A stretch of DNA of 64,000 nt from Crocodylus rhombifer (GCA_038503035.1 JAVSML010000027.1:2331478-2395477), one strand, 5' to 3'. Positions 10,228 through 21,700 are shown, numbered from the stretch's first letter. Made by a program: numbers and translations. Notes: generated from the letters alone by a model not told the origin.

Positions 10228-13200
10228 CCTTAGTTGCCAAGGAAAAGTGGCACACACAAGATACAGTCACAAACTTCATGAAACAACAAAACCATAGGCA
10301 ATTTCTATAGTCCAGCAGCAGACAATGTGGCCAAGAAACTGGTAATGTGGTAAGAAACTCTGGGGCTAACTAACTAATGATGCAGATGCTGATACTGTTG
10401 ACATTGTGAAAATTATAGTTCATAGCTTGATATTTGAATCCTACTACAGCATAATACACCTCACTTGTGGCCATGGGTGTTGGCTCTATTCCCAGAGAAG
10501 AGAAAGAAAAACAGTTATAGAATGAAGTGGCTTAGAAATAATAACCCCAGCAAGATAAATCAGCAGTGCCAAAATACCATTGGAAATCTATGCATAAGGC
10601 CAGCTATGTGTTATTACTTGGAAAACATTATGTGTCTGGGGGACACTCTGAGAAGGTATGGGGAAAAAATACAAGATCTCTTATTACAGCTATTATATGA
10701 CAAAAGTGTCACTTAAAAAATCACCTTGATGACTGCCCAAGCACTATCATTTCTTCGGAATAGGTGGAGGAAAAAGAACAGAAGAATCACATTTTTCCAT
10801 ATTTAAAAGTCAAAATTGTCTTAATTCAGCAATTCTGCTGAATTTTTAAAGCTTGCATATTAATTTTTTTGATACTTCATATTATGCATTTTCATGTAGC
10901 AGTTCCAACACAGTGAAATACTCATCCACAAGAGGATCTCACTAGCAAGCTCTGATGCATTGGAAAATTGCAAAGTGGAGATTTCTTTTAGTGAAGCCTT
11001 AAAAAAAAGGTTAACACGTTCCTATTGTTGTTCTTTCACAACCAAGTTATGTACATAAAAAGTCTGCTTTTTTTTAATAAAGGCCCAAGTCAAAGTCCAT
11101 GGAACTCATTAGGCATCTTCCCATCGATTACAGTGTGTTTTGGATCAGACTGTACATTTTTAACATGTTTTCACTTTGGACAAAATATAGACGCTTGTGT
11201 TTGCTCAGCTAATAATGCAGTCGCATTTTTTAGAAGCATTGGCAATGTTTTTTGTAACACTGGTCTAATTACATTCCCTAGCTTTTAAAGATTTTTTTCT
11301 AGTGTTAGCCTAATTACTATTAAAAACTATCTTCTCTCAACAGTGAGAACTACTGTCTCACTTGTTTGGTAGATAGTGACACCTCTTTTGAGAAACAGAG
11401 ATGTCAGAATATTTAGTTAATCAACTTATCTGTTTGACTCACTTGAATTGAAAAAATGGGCTGTAGTGTCTGAAGGATAGCTTGCTTTAAAACTCTCTTT
11501 GTTGAGTGGTGCATGGATGCACCCTCAAGAGGGCACTTTCTGGCGTGAGAGTAATAGAATAGGAGGTGGATGGGAGAGGGGAAAAAGTGAAAATAAGGAA
11601 TTGAACTGGACCTAAATTAGACTTGGGTGAACTCTTCAGGGAATATACTAAACCTTTAAAATCCACTGGAAGCTTCCCCTTTAATACCCAGGGGACACCT
11701 TGCACTTTTTTCTCCCTGCCTCTCCTGGATTCAGTAGACTGACATGGGTCTGTGGACCTTGGGAAATTCTCAGGACAGTTTCTTTGATATGAGCTAAATA
11801 TGTTAGTACATCTAAACACATCACCATCCTTTAAAAGCCACCAAGGCCTCACCATAGATACCTGTGTGTGAGCACATATGAGGAAGGATTCATGGGCACA
11901 CTGAGGGGTTTGGCTAGACAGTCATTAGCTGCCAAGTCATGTGAAGAACCTCAGCTGAGTTTGCCATAATTTGATAGCCTGGGCTGAAATGTGTAAATAT
12001 AGGCCAAACTTAAACAACTCTAGTAGTTTCACATACCTTTATGGTTCAAATGAAATGTTTCTTGAATCTTTACTGAAAAAGCCAATCCATGAACGTAACA
12101 TATAGTCCGTTTTTAAAAGTTTTTTTCTTTTTGTACCACTTATTGCAAAAAAATATTTATTGTGGTTCCTGATAAATATAGCCTCCTTTATGGTGATGGA
12201 ATTTCTAGCACCAGAGAATAATGATGAATGAGGGCCAAACCACCAGTTTTAAAGTGAAGTTAGTGTTATCCAAAGCCACTGGCTTGACTATCAGAATGAA
12301 AGAGTACATTTAGGTCATTTATTTCATTGTGGGTAGTAACAACATGCTACCCCACTAACATGCTTTACCCCTGCTCTGAATTACTCCTCAGGGTGGAAGA
12401 TAATGTCTCAATAATGCTGAGTTTAGGGTTCAAGTTTAAAAAGCTGTAGCTTACTTGCATGTATGAAAAACATTTGCCCATACTAATACTGCTCAATTGT
12501 AGGTGTTAAATCTGGGAACCATTCATAGTCAGAGTATACTTCTGCACAGTTTTCTGCTTACTAGGGCACAGAGCACCAAGGAGAGGAGGTTTAACAAAAG
12601 ACTGTGAAAGCATGTGAGAAGACTACCACTAACTCTATTTAGCTTTGGCCCATAGAGACAAACTGGTTAACCATTTCATTTGTACATGGTACGCACATTA
12701 CATGAATAATTTTACAATTTTTGTATGTGAGGTTGTGTTAATACAAATATAGGTGCATAGGTGTTTGTGCATTTTTGTGCATGAAAGTGAATAATCTAAG
12801 GCCCCTAGTTCTGAGCTTCTCTAGTGAGATCATTAATAAGATTCCAGTTTATATCAATAACCATAACTATATTTTCTTGAATCACGGTCAAGAATTTGAT
12901 GCTCACAAAGTTATACATGACTTTGCTCAAAAGTGACTTTGTGCGGTAGCAATTCTTTATTTTTAGCCTTAGGAATGGTCTTTTTGAGCTATGGCACCCT
13001 CAATGCCAGTTTTAAAGCAGCATGTTTTTAAGTAGAAGAACTAACACAGTTAGCAGGAATTGATTTCACTGAAGCAATTCTCCAACCTTATGCTATTAAA
13101 CCAGCCACTTTCTCCATTTCCTGTAAGTGATGCCAACTGCTCCTCGCTGAATGCTGTAAAAGGAATTCAGTTATTTAAGACTTGTGCTGTTCCATTACAG

Positions 13201-13660
13201 GATAAAAAAATGAAAAAAAGAAACTATGTCATTCGTTGTTTAAAATTCTTTCCTCAAGTATGTGGTCAGTGAAAACCTGCCCAGATGCTAGTGTATATAT
13301 ATGCATTTCAAATGTTCTTTCTGATGAATGGCATGAAGCCAGAGCACCTGCCCTGTCGGGGGAAATACACATGCATAACAAAGTTATTTAAGGAAAAATA
13401 TGTAAACAGCATCAAGGAGAAAAAAGGGAATATATCCAGCCCCAGAGCAGCCTGACCCTGAGGGGCACCCAGAGGACTGGTTAATAAAGAGGCCATCAAG
13501 TTGTTGCATAAATATACTCCTCTCCTTTTATCTCCCATGCTGCCGAACAACTGGCATGTATCTTCAGCAGCAAGAAATGATCACTTCTGGCACTGACTAG
13601 TCAGTATTAGGAATAAAAAAGATTTAGGATGCAGTATTGCTGGAATAGTAATAACGGCCA
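10228..13660. other. Unique sequence without gene
   Basis: A 3.4-kb A+T-rich stretch with no recognised element. The short open frames (for example 11025-11288 plus and 11487-11855 minus) have no family resemblance that I can name. Confidence 0.5.
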
Positions 13661-13664
13661 CAGT

Positions 13665-14715
13665 GGGCGCATTTACACGTGCACACTTACTACACAGTAA
13701 TATAAGTTACTGAAAATTACTGCACAGTTCAGATCATCTACATGTGAAGTCCAGTACTGCACAGTAACTATGGTAACATTATGCAGGTAGCAAATTTACA
13801 CCCAAGTAATTACTGTGCAGTGATGCATGTGTAGATGCATTATTTCACAGTAATGTGGGAGCTTCCTGGCTTGATCTGCCCAGTCACTAGGGTGTCAGCC
13901 AGAGCCCAGCCCCATGGTTCCTGCCTGGCCCCCTCTCCTGCTGCTGGGCTGGGCTGCTCTCTGGCCAGCAGCACCAGCTTCTCCTTGAGGGGGAGGGGCC
14001 TGGCTGGGTGCCAGCCCAGAGGCCCACCAGAGGCCCTGGACAGTGGGTGGAGCTGGATGCTTCCTGGCATGGGAAGGCCCTCACCTTCCACCAGCCTTGC
14101 TGGCCCTGGACCCATGGTAAAGTGCTACACTGGAAGTGGGTCCTCCCAGCCCCAGCCTCCACCCCACCCCTGCTCCTGCCCTTGACCCAGCCGCAGATCC
14201 AGCCCTGGATCACATTCCTTGCCCAACCCACCCCTGGGAAGGGGACTGGGAAGGCAGGCAGCCTGTGGCCAGGTACCGGGGTGCAAGTGGGGATAGGGGG
14301 CTCGGGTGGCACCCAACTAGGACCAGGCCTTCCTGGCTAGCTTACCATGATCCATAGGCACCCTCATGTGGCTGAACTCCAGTCTGAGGACAGGAAGCGC
14401 AATGCCTCTAGAGCACAGCATCTTATCTCTAAAATGTTGTAAACTCTCACAAAAGCTTTCTGGGTCTTGCCTCTGCAGGGCCAACTTCTGGACACAGGGG
14501 CCTGCATGACTACTGCCACAGCCTCACTGCTTCACTGGCAGATATGTGACCAGAGGCTGGCACTGTCCCCCATGGCCACAGGGGCACATAGCAGACTGCT
14601 CTGACTTGGGACTAAATCTAGTCTAAGGTCAACTGCACATGTAGACTCCAGTCCTGTTCCTGCTTACTGTACAGTAACTTTAATGTGGAATAAATCCATG
14701 TGTAGGCATGCCCAG
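13665..14715. mobile_element. Large family B MITE with G+C-rich core
   Basis: The left end (GTGGGCGCATTTACACGTGC) and right end (CCATGTGTAGGCATGCCCAG) are imperfect inverted repeats, and the arms carry the TACTGCACAGTA motif seen in the other family B copies. The centre (about 13890-14620) is strongly G+C rich and unlike both arms. It produces overlapping open frames on both strands, which I regard as compositional. Either a captured sequence or a second, unrecognised insertion. Confidence 0.6.
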
Positions 14716-14740
14716 TATCTACCATGTGCATTACAGAATG

Positions 14741-14745
14741 GTCTT
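14741..14745 (+). repeat. Target-site duplication GTCTT (left)
   Basis: Matches GTCTT at 16519-16523 exactly and directly abuts the TG end of the LTR. Confidence 0.85.
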
Positions 14746-14877
14746 TGTAGCAGGGCACTAGGGTGCCTGCTACTGACAATAGGAACAAGGGCTGCTGAAG
14801 CTCCCTAAGGCAACACAGGTGTTGGTTGCCGGAGCAACCAGGCTGGTCACATGACCGGAAAGGGGCAGGGCTAGGCC

Positions 14878-14885
14878 TTTATAAA
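14878..14885 (+). promoter_or_regulatory. TATA-like box of the solo LTR
   Basis: TTTATAAA about 130 bp into the LTR, between GGGGCAGGGCTAGGCC and ACAGCCCAGGCC. The related minus-strand LTR has TTTAAA at 48293-48298 in the matching block. A promoter role is inferred from position only. Confidence 0.5.
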
Positions 14886-15144
14886 CAGCCCAGGCCAAAG
14901 CCTAGCGGCAGTTCCCTGCCTGCAGCTGCAGGATCAAGAGCTCTCCAGGAGAGCTGAGCCGACAGAGTATAGGTCGCAGCCTGACCACCCAAGCAGCTAT
15001 GGTATGTTAAGAGTGGAAAGAACCCTGACAGGGAGGCTATCGCTAGAGAGCCAAGGAAGCTTAACTTTTATGTTCAGGTGAGGAAGCTTGTTGTTAGTTT
15101 ATGGCCGGTGGGCTTATATTTCGGTTTAGTTTCTTGTATAAACA

Positions 15145-15399
15145 CTGGAGGACTGGGTGAGGCTGTAGGGGTGCGCGGAGGCCTCACAGGAGGTCCCCAA
15201 TAATTTGGGGGTTCCTGGTGCCCAGAGGGCACAGCAAGTGGTGCCGGGCGGGCTCAGCTGTTTGCGCCGGTGGGGCACGTGTTGGGGGTGTTGACCCCAA
15301 CCAGAGGACCGGGTGAGGCTGTAGGGGTGCAAGGAGGCCTCACGGGAGCTCCCCAATAATCCGGGGGTTCCTGGTGCCCAGTAAGGGTACAGCAAGCAG
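15145..15399 (+). repeat. Pair of ~100-bp direct repeats inside the LTR
   Basis: 15145-15244 and 15300-15399 share GGGTGAGGCTGTAGGGGTGC, GGAGGCCTCAC, CCCCAATAAT and GGGGGTTCCTGGTGCCCAG. The period is 155 bp. The 47.5-kb copy has this block only once. Confidence 0.8.
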
Positions 15400-15661
15400 T
15401 GCCAAAGTGACACAGCGATTGCCGCCATAGTTGGCACGGCAAGCAGGCGCCGGAGAGGCACGGTGTGTGGGGTGCAGACACCCCAGCCCATGAGGGTGGT
15501 GTTTGCCCAGTAGGGCATATGACCGAGAAAAGGGTTAGGGGGCCAGGCACTGCTATGGGCCACCTAAGCCCCGAGTGCGGGAGGCGCGCAAGCTAGGCCC
15601 GAGAAGGCTGGTCTGGGGGCCAGGCAGGGCTAAGGCCGCCTGAGCCCAAACTTGGGAAGCC

Positions 15662-16008
15662 CGAGTGTGGGCAGGGAAGCACGAGCAGCGCGGCACAAGC
15701 CCCGGAGAGGGCAGGGAAGCGCGAGCAGCGCGGCACAAGTCCCGGAGNNNNNNNNNNCCCGGAGAGGGCAGGGAAGCGCGAGCAGCGCGGCACAAGTCCC
15801 GGAGAGGGCAGGGAAGCGCGAGCAGCGCGGCACAAGCCCCGGAGAGGGCAGGGAAGCATGAGAAGCGCGGCACAAGCCCCGGAGAGGGCAGGGAAGCGTG
15901 AGAAGCGCGGCACAAGCCCCGGAGAGGGCAGGGAAGCGCGAGAAGCATGGCACAAGCCCCGGAGAGGGCAGGGAAGCGCGAGAAGCGCGGCACAAGCCCC
16001 GGAGAGGA
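15662..16008 (+). repeat. 40-bp minisatellite inside the LTR, with assembly gap
   Basis: The unit is CCCGGAGAGGGCAGGGAAGC followed by GCGAGCAGCGCGGCACAAGC. CACAAG recurs at 15694, 15734, 15791, 15831, 15871, 15911, 15951 and 15991, that is every 40 bp except across ten undetermined bases (15748-15757). Because 40 is not a multiple of three and stops are absent, long repetitive open frames appear on the minus strand (up to 189 codons, 15553-16122). These are composition artefacts, not genes. True copy number is unknown because of the gap. Confidence 0.93.
15748..15757. other. Assembly gap (10 N)
   Basis: Ten undetermined bases inside the 40-bp array. The spacing between the flanking units (57 bp) is not a multiple of 40, so the gap size is nominal. 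Confidence 0.95.
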
Positions 16009-16518
16009 CAGAGTAGAATAGGAGGCTCCACAGTGAGCGATTGGTACCCTACCAGTGCAAAGTCCTAGAGAAGGGCAAGCGCTCGGTAAAAGTCCTGGAG
16101 AGGGGCAGGTGTGCAAGAACAAGCCCGGAGAAGGGCGGATGCGCGGATAGGGGCCCGATGGAGATGAGGCACAATTAGAAGCCAGAAAGAGGGGCTGGTG
16201 GCGTGATAAGCCCAGGGATGCCAGGGAAGGGCACCCATAAGAAATGTCCGGTACAGCTGCGAGGCTTGGGGCGTGCTAAAGGGGAGGTTGGAGGCATGTG
16301 TGGCCCCTAAGGCCAGGGTGCACTGAGTGACCCCATACGGAACGGGGAATAGTGCCAGCACAACACCGTGTATGAGTGGATCAAGGGCAGCCTCCCTAAT
16401 TGAACCATATAACAGCAAAGACGTGGCGGGTGAGATAAGAGGGTGCTGGATCACCCATCTGACATGGTAAGGGGGCGCTAGGGGGATCACGGCCGCCCCT
16501 GCACTCCGCCCTGTGACA

Positions 16519-16523
16519 GTCTT
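16519..16523 (+). repeat. Target-site duplication GTCTT (right)
   Basis: Exact partner of 14741-14745. Confidence 0.85.
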
Positions 16524-16689
16524 CATAGTAAAATGGCTACCTGAACCCTGAGATAGGACTGGGCAAAACGTTTCAGAAAAAATAGCTCATTTGCAGTTGC
16601 ATAATGACCAAAATTATTAAAACATTTTACTCAGCATTGCAAAATAGTTTCAACTGTGTGGAACAAAAAATCAGTACTTAAATCATGAA

Positions 16690-16800
16690 GATTTATCCAT
16701 GGGCCCAGTGGTTACAGCACTGACTAAAGCTACAAGAAACATGGATTCAGTTCTCACTTCTACCTTCCACTGCCACCCTCCATTTTTGCTTTTCTAGGGA
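16690..16800 (+). mobile_element. MIR/CORE-SINE 5' (tRNA-like) part
   Basis: GGGCCCAGTGGTTACAGCAC resembles the tRNA-derived A-box head, and ACATGGATTCAGTTCTCACT the B-box of MIR-type SINEs. The 3' half is not recognisable. Old and diverged. Confidence 0.6.
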
Positions 16801-17049
16801 AGTATATGAAAACAAAACTATTTCATCTGTGGTTGAATTAAACATTTTATCTGACCCCACATGGTTTTGTTTTAGCTGTTTTCATCTTGGTGAGAAAAAA
16901 TGAAAATATAAATTAGGAGTCAATTCTAATTGAGATCTTTTTCTGTTCTTTCATTTCAGCCACTGAACTGAGAAAGCAATTATTTGCAGAGCCTTACTCT
17001 GCATTAGTGGACATATCATGTTCAGGGTGCGAAAACATTACTGAATGCA

Positions 17050-17140
17050 GTGGGGCAGATCTACTGATATAAACTGCCATTGTTCCATTGAAGTTAACTG
17101 AACTATATTCATTTACACTAGGAGAAAATCTGGCCCAAAG
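17050..17140. repeat. Small palindromic amniote repeat
   Basis: GGGGCAGATCTACTGATATA and TTTACACTAGGAGAAAATCT are imperfect inverted arms around TCCATTGAAGT. A similar palindrome lies at 57552-57640. The family is a common type in reptile DNA but I cannot name it with certainty. Confidence 0.5.
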
Positions 17141-17179
17141 GCTCTGACTCCAGCAAGTCACCTGGCTTTTGCAGTCTCT

Positions 17180-18287
17180 ACAAAAAACCCGGAGGTGTGT
17201 GCTTAAACTGAAACCTTAAAAAGGTTTTCACCCAACAAAGACACTCCTCCAGAGAGATAGATTGCATGTTTGAAAGAGCCACCTAGATACCACGTGAAGA
17301 ACTGTTGCAGTACAGAAGAAAACCCCCCACAAATCGTACACCACTGGTTATGACATATCACCCCTCTCTCGAACCCATACAGAAAATCCTTGAACAATTG
17401 CAACCCATACTAGAAAGAGACCCTATTCTTAAAGAGATCTTCCCAAAGCCACCCATCCTAGCTTTCAAATAAGCACCGAACCTTACCAACCTCATCACCA
17501 GAAGCAAACTTCCTCAGACCCAGAACACACCAAATGGATCTAGGCCATGCCATGACAAGAAATGCAAAACCTGCCAGCACATCTCCACCACTCCCACTAT
17601 CACTACAGCCCACAACAGAGCCATCAGCATTCCCAGATCTTACAGCTGCACCTCCAGAAATGTAATATATCTTATCCAATGCACCAAATGCCCTGATGGA
17701 AAATACATAGGTGAGACCAAACAATAACTGCACACCAGAATGAATGTACACAGGAAATCTATCAAAGACAGGAATGCCCAATTACTTGTGGGGGCACATT
17801 TCTCACAAGAAAACCACTCTCTCTCCAATCTCTCAGTTCTAATCCTCAAAGGAAACTTACAAAACACTTCCCAGAGATGAGCCTATGAACTCCACTGCAT
17901 CAACCTCCTGGACACTAAAAAATCATGAACTAAATATAGACATTGGATTTATGACACATTATAACCTGCCTGACAGCTGACTTCCCAGGTACTTTTCCAC
18001 TATTCTTCTCCCTTCTCTCTCCCACACCCAGTCTGTCTCTCACTCACTGACTCCTCAATCTACATTATCACTGACTGCCTGTCTTGTATGCATACCAGCC
18101 CAGCCTCTGGCTTTTTTACTTTTCATTCCATCCAAGAAGAGCACACACCAACTGCTGAAACTTCCTTAGCCTGACAAAGAGTTTTTGCTTAAAAACCCGA
18201 AAGCTTGCTTAAAAATTGTTCTCCAACTATTTAATTGGTCTAATAAAAGATATCAGATTCACCCAAAGAACCTTGTCTAAACTGAAA
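17180..18287 (+). mobile_element. Penelope-like element, 5'-truncated, GIY-YIG domain
   Basis: Penelope-like elements encode a reverse transcriptase fused to a C-terminal GIY-YIG endonuclease. One frame shows the end of the RT part (PILKEIFPKPPILAFK, then a stop, then APNLTNLITRSKLP, about 17423-17514), a Cys/His linker (PCHDKKCKTCQH, about 17546-17581) and the GIY-YIG core (VIYLIQC, then KYIGETKQ, about 17659-17730), with a further stop just after KQ and the RMNVHR segment beyond. The non-coding 3' end at 18171-18287 has the typical GACAAAGAG, GAAAGCTTGCT and TTGGTCTAATAAAAGATATC features. Stops and the missing RT body show it is dead. The minus-strand open frames here are shadows. Confidence 0.92.
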
Positions 18288-19855
18288 CCTTGTATTTCCA
18301 TACCCTTGTGTGTTGTGCGGGCTAGACATGAGAACCAGACCTAGAACCAAATTTTAGTTTCTTCTAGTTAGTAATTGCCCCAACCAGAATCCTGGATCCA
18401 TATGTTTCTGCACCTTGAGTCCTGGAATCCAAATAGCAGCTATGGCCATCTGTATTTAAAAACAAAGTAAAAATTGTCATGCCAAGCTATCACTCAATCT
18501 CTCATGGGATTTCCTAGGTTGTGAGGGGAAGATAACTTTAAGTATTTTAAAAGAATAAAATAATCACAGGTTTATATGCAAAATATTACAAATGATAAAA
18601 GGGAAAAGAGTATTCTGTGCCTAAATGAGTCTCAGTTTAATTTTTAAAAATGATATATTTTAGGCGCCTAACTGTTTCAAGTCACCATTCTCTTTCAGCT
18701 GTATGACAACATACTACCTTATCCCAGCATGCATGATGCTGTGCTGTCAAAGCTGCCGTGGAAATCACTAGAGCCTAGGGGAACAGATAACTAAATGCTT
18801 CTTTTCTACAGTTTTCCCAAGTGGTGTATCCCAGCAAAGTGGGAGAGAGCCAGCCACAATGCTGAAGGAATCTTATGTGTATACACAAAAAAGTAATGTT
18901 AGAATCACTTATGTGCTGAATGTCTTCCCTGTGTGCTGGAAGCAGAATAGATTAGTAGCTCCAATACATCCTCTCTAATTTATAACTCTTCCTCAACACT
19001 ACATTGTGTAATGATTATCTACCTCAAATACAACAATGCGCAACCCAAATATCTAAAGCTAGGAAATCCACAGCTATGTCCAACAAACTTCAAACTAGCC
19101 AGTTAATAGCTTATGCAGAGCATACACACCATTCAGTTACATTAATTTGTAATCATAATAATGCACACTGAAAGAAATGGCCCACCAAATCCCCTTAACT
19201 CTGCCCCTATAATGATGCACATACAAACTAAAAAAAATCTGAAAAAAATTCTATCCATAACAATTACAGTTGAGTTGTAAAAATTCAGCTGTAATTACAA
19301 ATGCCAAAATATTTTACTCCTAGTTTAGCTTGTGAAGTGGTTCATCAAATCCTGGACACCTTTAAATGAATATTATGATATTTTATTCAACACAAATCTC
19401 AGCAGCACTATGAAGGCAGCATCAATACCAGCAGAAAGAGTAGTGGGATTGGGGAAGAGGTGGTGAGGTGGTGAGCAGGCCTCCCTCTCCAATAGATTCT
19501 GAGAACAAAGTCTTAAGTATATGAAAACAGCCTTCTGGAGGTAGCACTAGGGAAACCTACAAGTAATAAGTTCCTGACTACAGATAAGCGCTCTTCCCCA
19601 GCTGTTGTATAAGGTCAAAAATGTATATTGATCCATGTAGGTATGAGGGTGTGGAGAGGGGAGAAGCACAGGGAAATCCTTAAAATAATGTAGCTAATAA
19701 TTTGGGGAATGTTTCTAGGGTTCTAGTATATTTAACAATGGGAAAGCAAGGTTTACATTTCTTTTCTTTTGAATATTGGTTTATTTTAAAATAAATGTGT
19801 TTAATTTCAGAAGTTTTGTGATGACAGGATAGTATTGAGATTTATACAGAAATAG
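18288..19855. other. Unique sequence without gene
   Basis: Nothing recognised; A+T rich with no long open frame. Confidence 0.55.
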
Positions 19856-19860
19856 CAGTC

Positions 19861-20400
19861 TGTGCCCGTCTCTGTTCGAAGGCTCACTCCTGCGCCACCT
19901 TTGCCCAAGCAGCTGAACTTGCTTGCCAGGGAACCTCATGCGGACCCCGAGGGTACCTCGATTACCTTCAGGGTGTCCCCCAAACTCTCCTGCCATGACT
20001 TTGGATGGTCTTTTAGTGAACGGGGTCTCCTTTGAGGATGCCTCCAGAGTGGTCATGTGTCCCAGTGGATGTCCATGGGGCTTCAACCTCCCCTACACCC
20101 TGGCCATATGCCAACTTTCGAGATGAGCCTCAGGATCTTTGCGGCTATCCCATGTGGATATCTTCTCCGGTCCCTACATGTCCTTCCTTGCCAACGGGTG
20201 CCTTGAGCTCTGGCTGGACCCGAAGGTTCTGGTGACACTCGACCTTTGGGATCGTCCCTTTCAATGCCCTGCGCTTTCTACGTTAGATGCTGCTGTTCCT
20301 CTCCACTCTCCCACATGGTTTCTTTCCCGTTTTCAAATGGGGTCACTGCTACCCCAGCCTGGAATGGGATGGGCTCCTCTATCCTTCTTTATACAGGGAA
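19861..20400 (+). mobile_element. Probable diverged relative of the 22.7-kb LTR
   Basis: Begins TGTGCCCGTCTCTGTTCGAA. It shares GCCATGACTTTGGATG (against GCCACGACTTTGATG) and CTCCCCTACACCCTGGCC (against CTCCCCTACACCCTCGCC) with the LTR at 22670-23669, in the same order and orientation. No clean right end or target duplication is visible, so the boundary at about 20400 is uncertain. Confidence 0.5.
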
Positions 20401-20595
20401 CTAAAATAGATCAGTCTGAAAAAGGAAATACGACCGATACCCTCACCACCATGAAACCCCAAGCCCCAGAAACAACCCGACATGACAAAATAGAAACCGA
20501 TAACGTGACTACAAGAGCAATGAGACAAAGGAAGAACAAAAAAAAAGGCAAGGAGCAACCATGGAGGTTGCAGCAGGGTATTTTTGAGACTTGAT
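20401..20595 (+). pseudogene. Possible LTR-element internal remnant
   Basis: An open frame (20139-20594) continues out of the LTR-like segment into a charged, polar tail containing NVTTRAMRQRKNKKKGK. Such basic, Thr/Arg-rich stretches occur between gag and pol in some LTR elements, but no catalytic motif (DTG, YXDD) is seen. Its place right after the LTR-like sequence is the main argument. It could equally be a chance frame. Confidence 0.25.
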
Positions 20596-21250
20596 TGAAT
20601 TTTCTTCTGTACAATTGTAAAATTTTACATAATTCTGCCACAACTGTGCACATAGTAGCCAGGTTATACTGATCTCTCCTTTAGAGGATCTGACCTGAAG
20701 AAAACTATATTTCATCTTCATAAAGCCTTCATGTGGATCATGTAGGCCAATATAGAAAACAAAATCTAAGCACGTGTTCTGTGGGAAAGCCATAAGGGAG
20801 AATGAAATTAACATAAATTGAAAACTGTATCAGTGGAAATACTAAGAATAAAATCTTACCAAATTTCACTATTGAGTCATATTTTCCCAGGTCTAACATA
20901 AAGGATTTCAAATGAGAAAAGAATAGGTAGAAGATAAGTTCTGTGGGATGAATCTTGCTTTAAATTCCTCCTGAAGATAACAGGTGGAGACTTGTCACTA
21001 GCTGCTCATACAAAGCATGTGTCAGTGGCCATGCTGAGTACCACAACATATCCAGCCTTTGGATATTCAGGTCAAAGTACAGGGGCAAAAACTAGCTCTT
21101 TCCCTCTAAAGTCTTCTAGCTTAATGCATGGGGTTGAATGAAAAGGGAGAAAGTCAGAAAAACTCCTCTAAAGAAATTCTGCCTTGGTAGTGGAAATGAG
21201 CGTATAATTTCATAAACAGATATTTCTGGGCTCATTCTTTCCCCATAGGT
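20596..21250. other. Unique sequence without gene
   Basis: Nothing recognised. Confidence 0.5.
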
Positions 21251-21299
21251 CATTACTCAGCAGTTCTGAAAGTTACAAAATATAGCTCTCCATGAGTTG

Positions 21300-21610
21300 A
21301 TATATGGTGCTGGTTTACCTGAATGGTGCACGTCCCTGATAGCTGGGTGGGCATGGCTGCACTAGTGGCAGCGAAAGGACAGTGATGGTGGTGGGACCCC
21401 GGTGGCAGTGAGGAGGAACTCCTGCACACACAGCTGGCACTGTCGGTGGGGGGGGAGGGCAGGCTGATGAGTGCTGACCAGGGGTTGGCGACCACCCACA
21501 GGTGTCGCCAGCAGCGTCGATCAGGGGTGATTGTGGACCTCCCACAAATGCTGCCAGTGATGCCAGCAGTGGGGTGGCAAGCAACAGGGCACAAAATTAA
21601 TTATTTGGGG
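21300..21610. other. G+C-rich block, unclassified
   Basis: Higher G+C than its neighbours, with short open frames on both strands and a G-run near 21448-21460. Possibly a MITE core; no clear inverted ends found. Confidence 0.4.
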
Positions 21611-21700
21611 GATTTTTCATTTTGGCAGGAGAACTAATTTAACCAGTGAATCAGTTTTTCACACAGCTCTAGTCATATTCTTGTCAGCAGACTCTGAGGT

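Larger units (their letters stand above)
14746..16518 (+). mobile_element. Solo LTR, family 1, expanded by a minisatellite
   Basis: The element starts TGTAGCAGGGCACTAGGGTG and ends GCCCTGTGACA, has TG/CA termini and a perfect 5-bp duplication (GTCTT). It lacks an internal region, so it is a solo LTR left by recombination. A TATA-like box TTTATAAA at 14878-14885 sets the plus orientation. The same family occurs on the minus strand at 47480-48532: shared blocks include GGGTGCTGGTTGCTAGGGCA-type sequence, GGGGCAGGGCTAGGC, CAGTTCCCTGC and the GGGTGAGGCTGTAGGGGTG-type block. This copy is 1773 bp against 1053 bp for the other. Much of the difference comes from a 40-bp tandem array and from a ~100-bp direct repeat (15145-15244 and 15300-15399). 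Confidence 0.85.

Noticed and set aside
15553..16122. 189-residue and overlapping 120-153-residue minus-strand frames with repeated ALP/LVPR motifs
   Set aside because: They follow the 40-bp minisatellite in all three frames and run across an N gap; no domain and no start context. Composition artefact.
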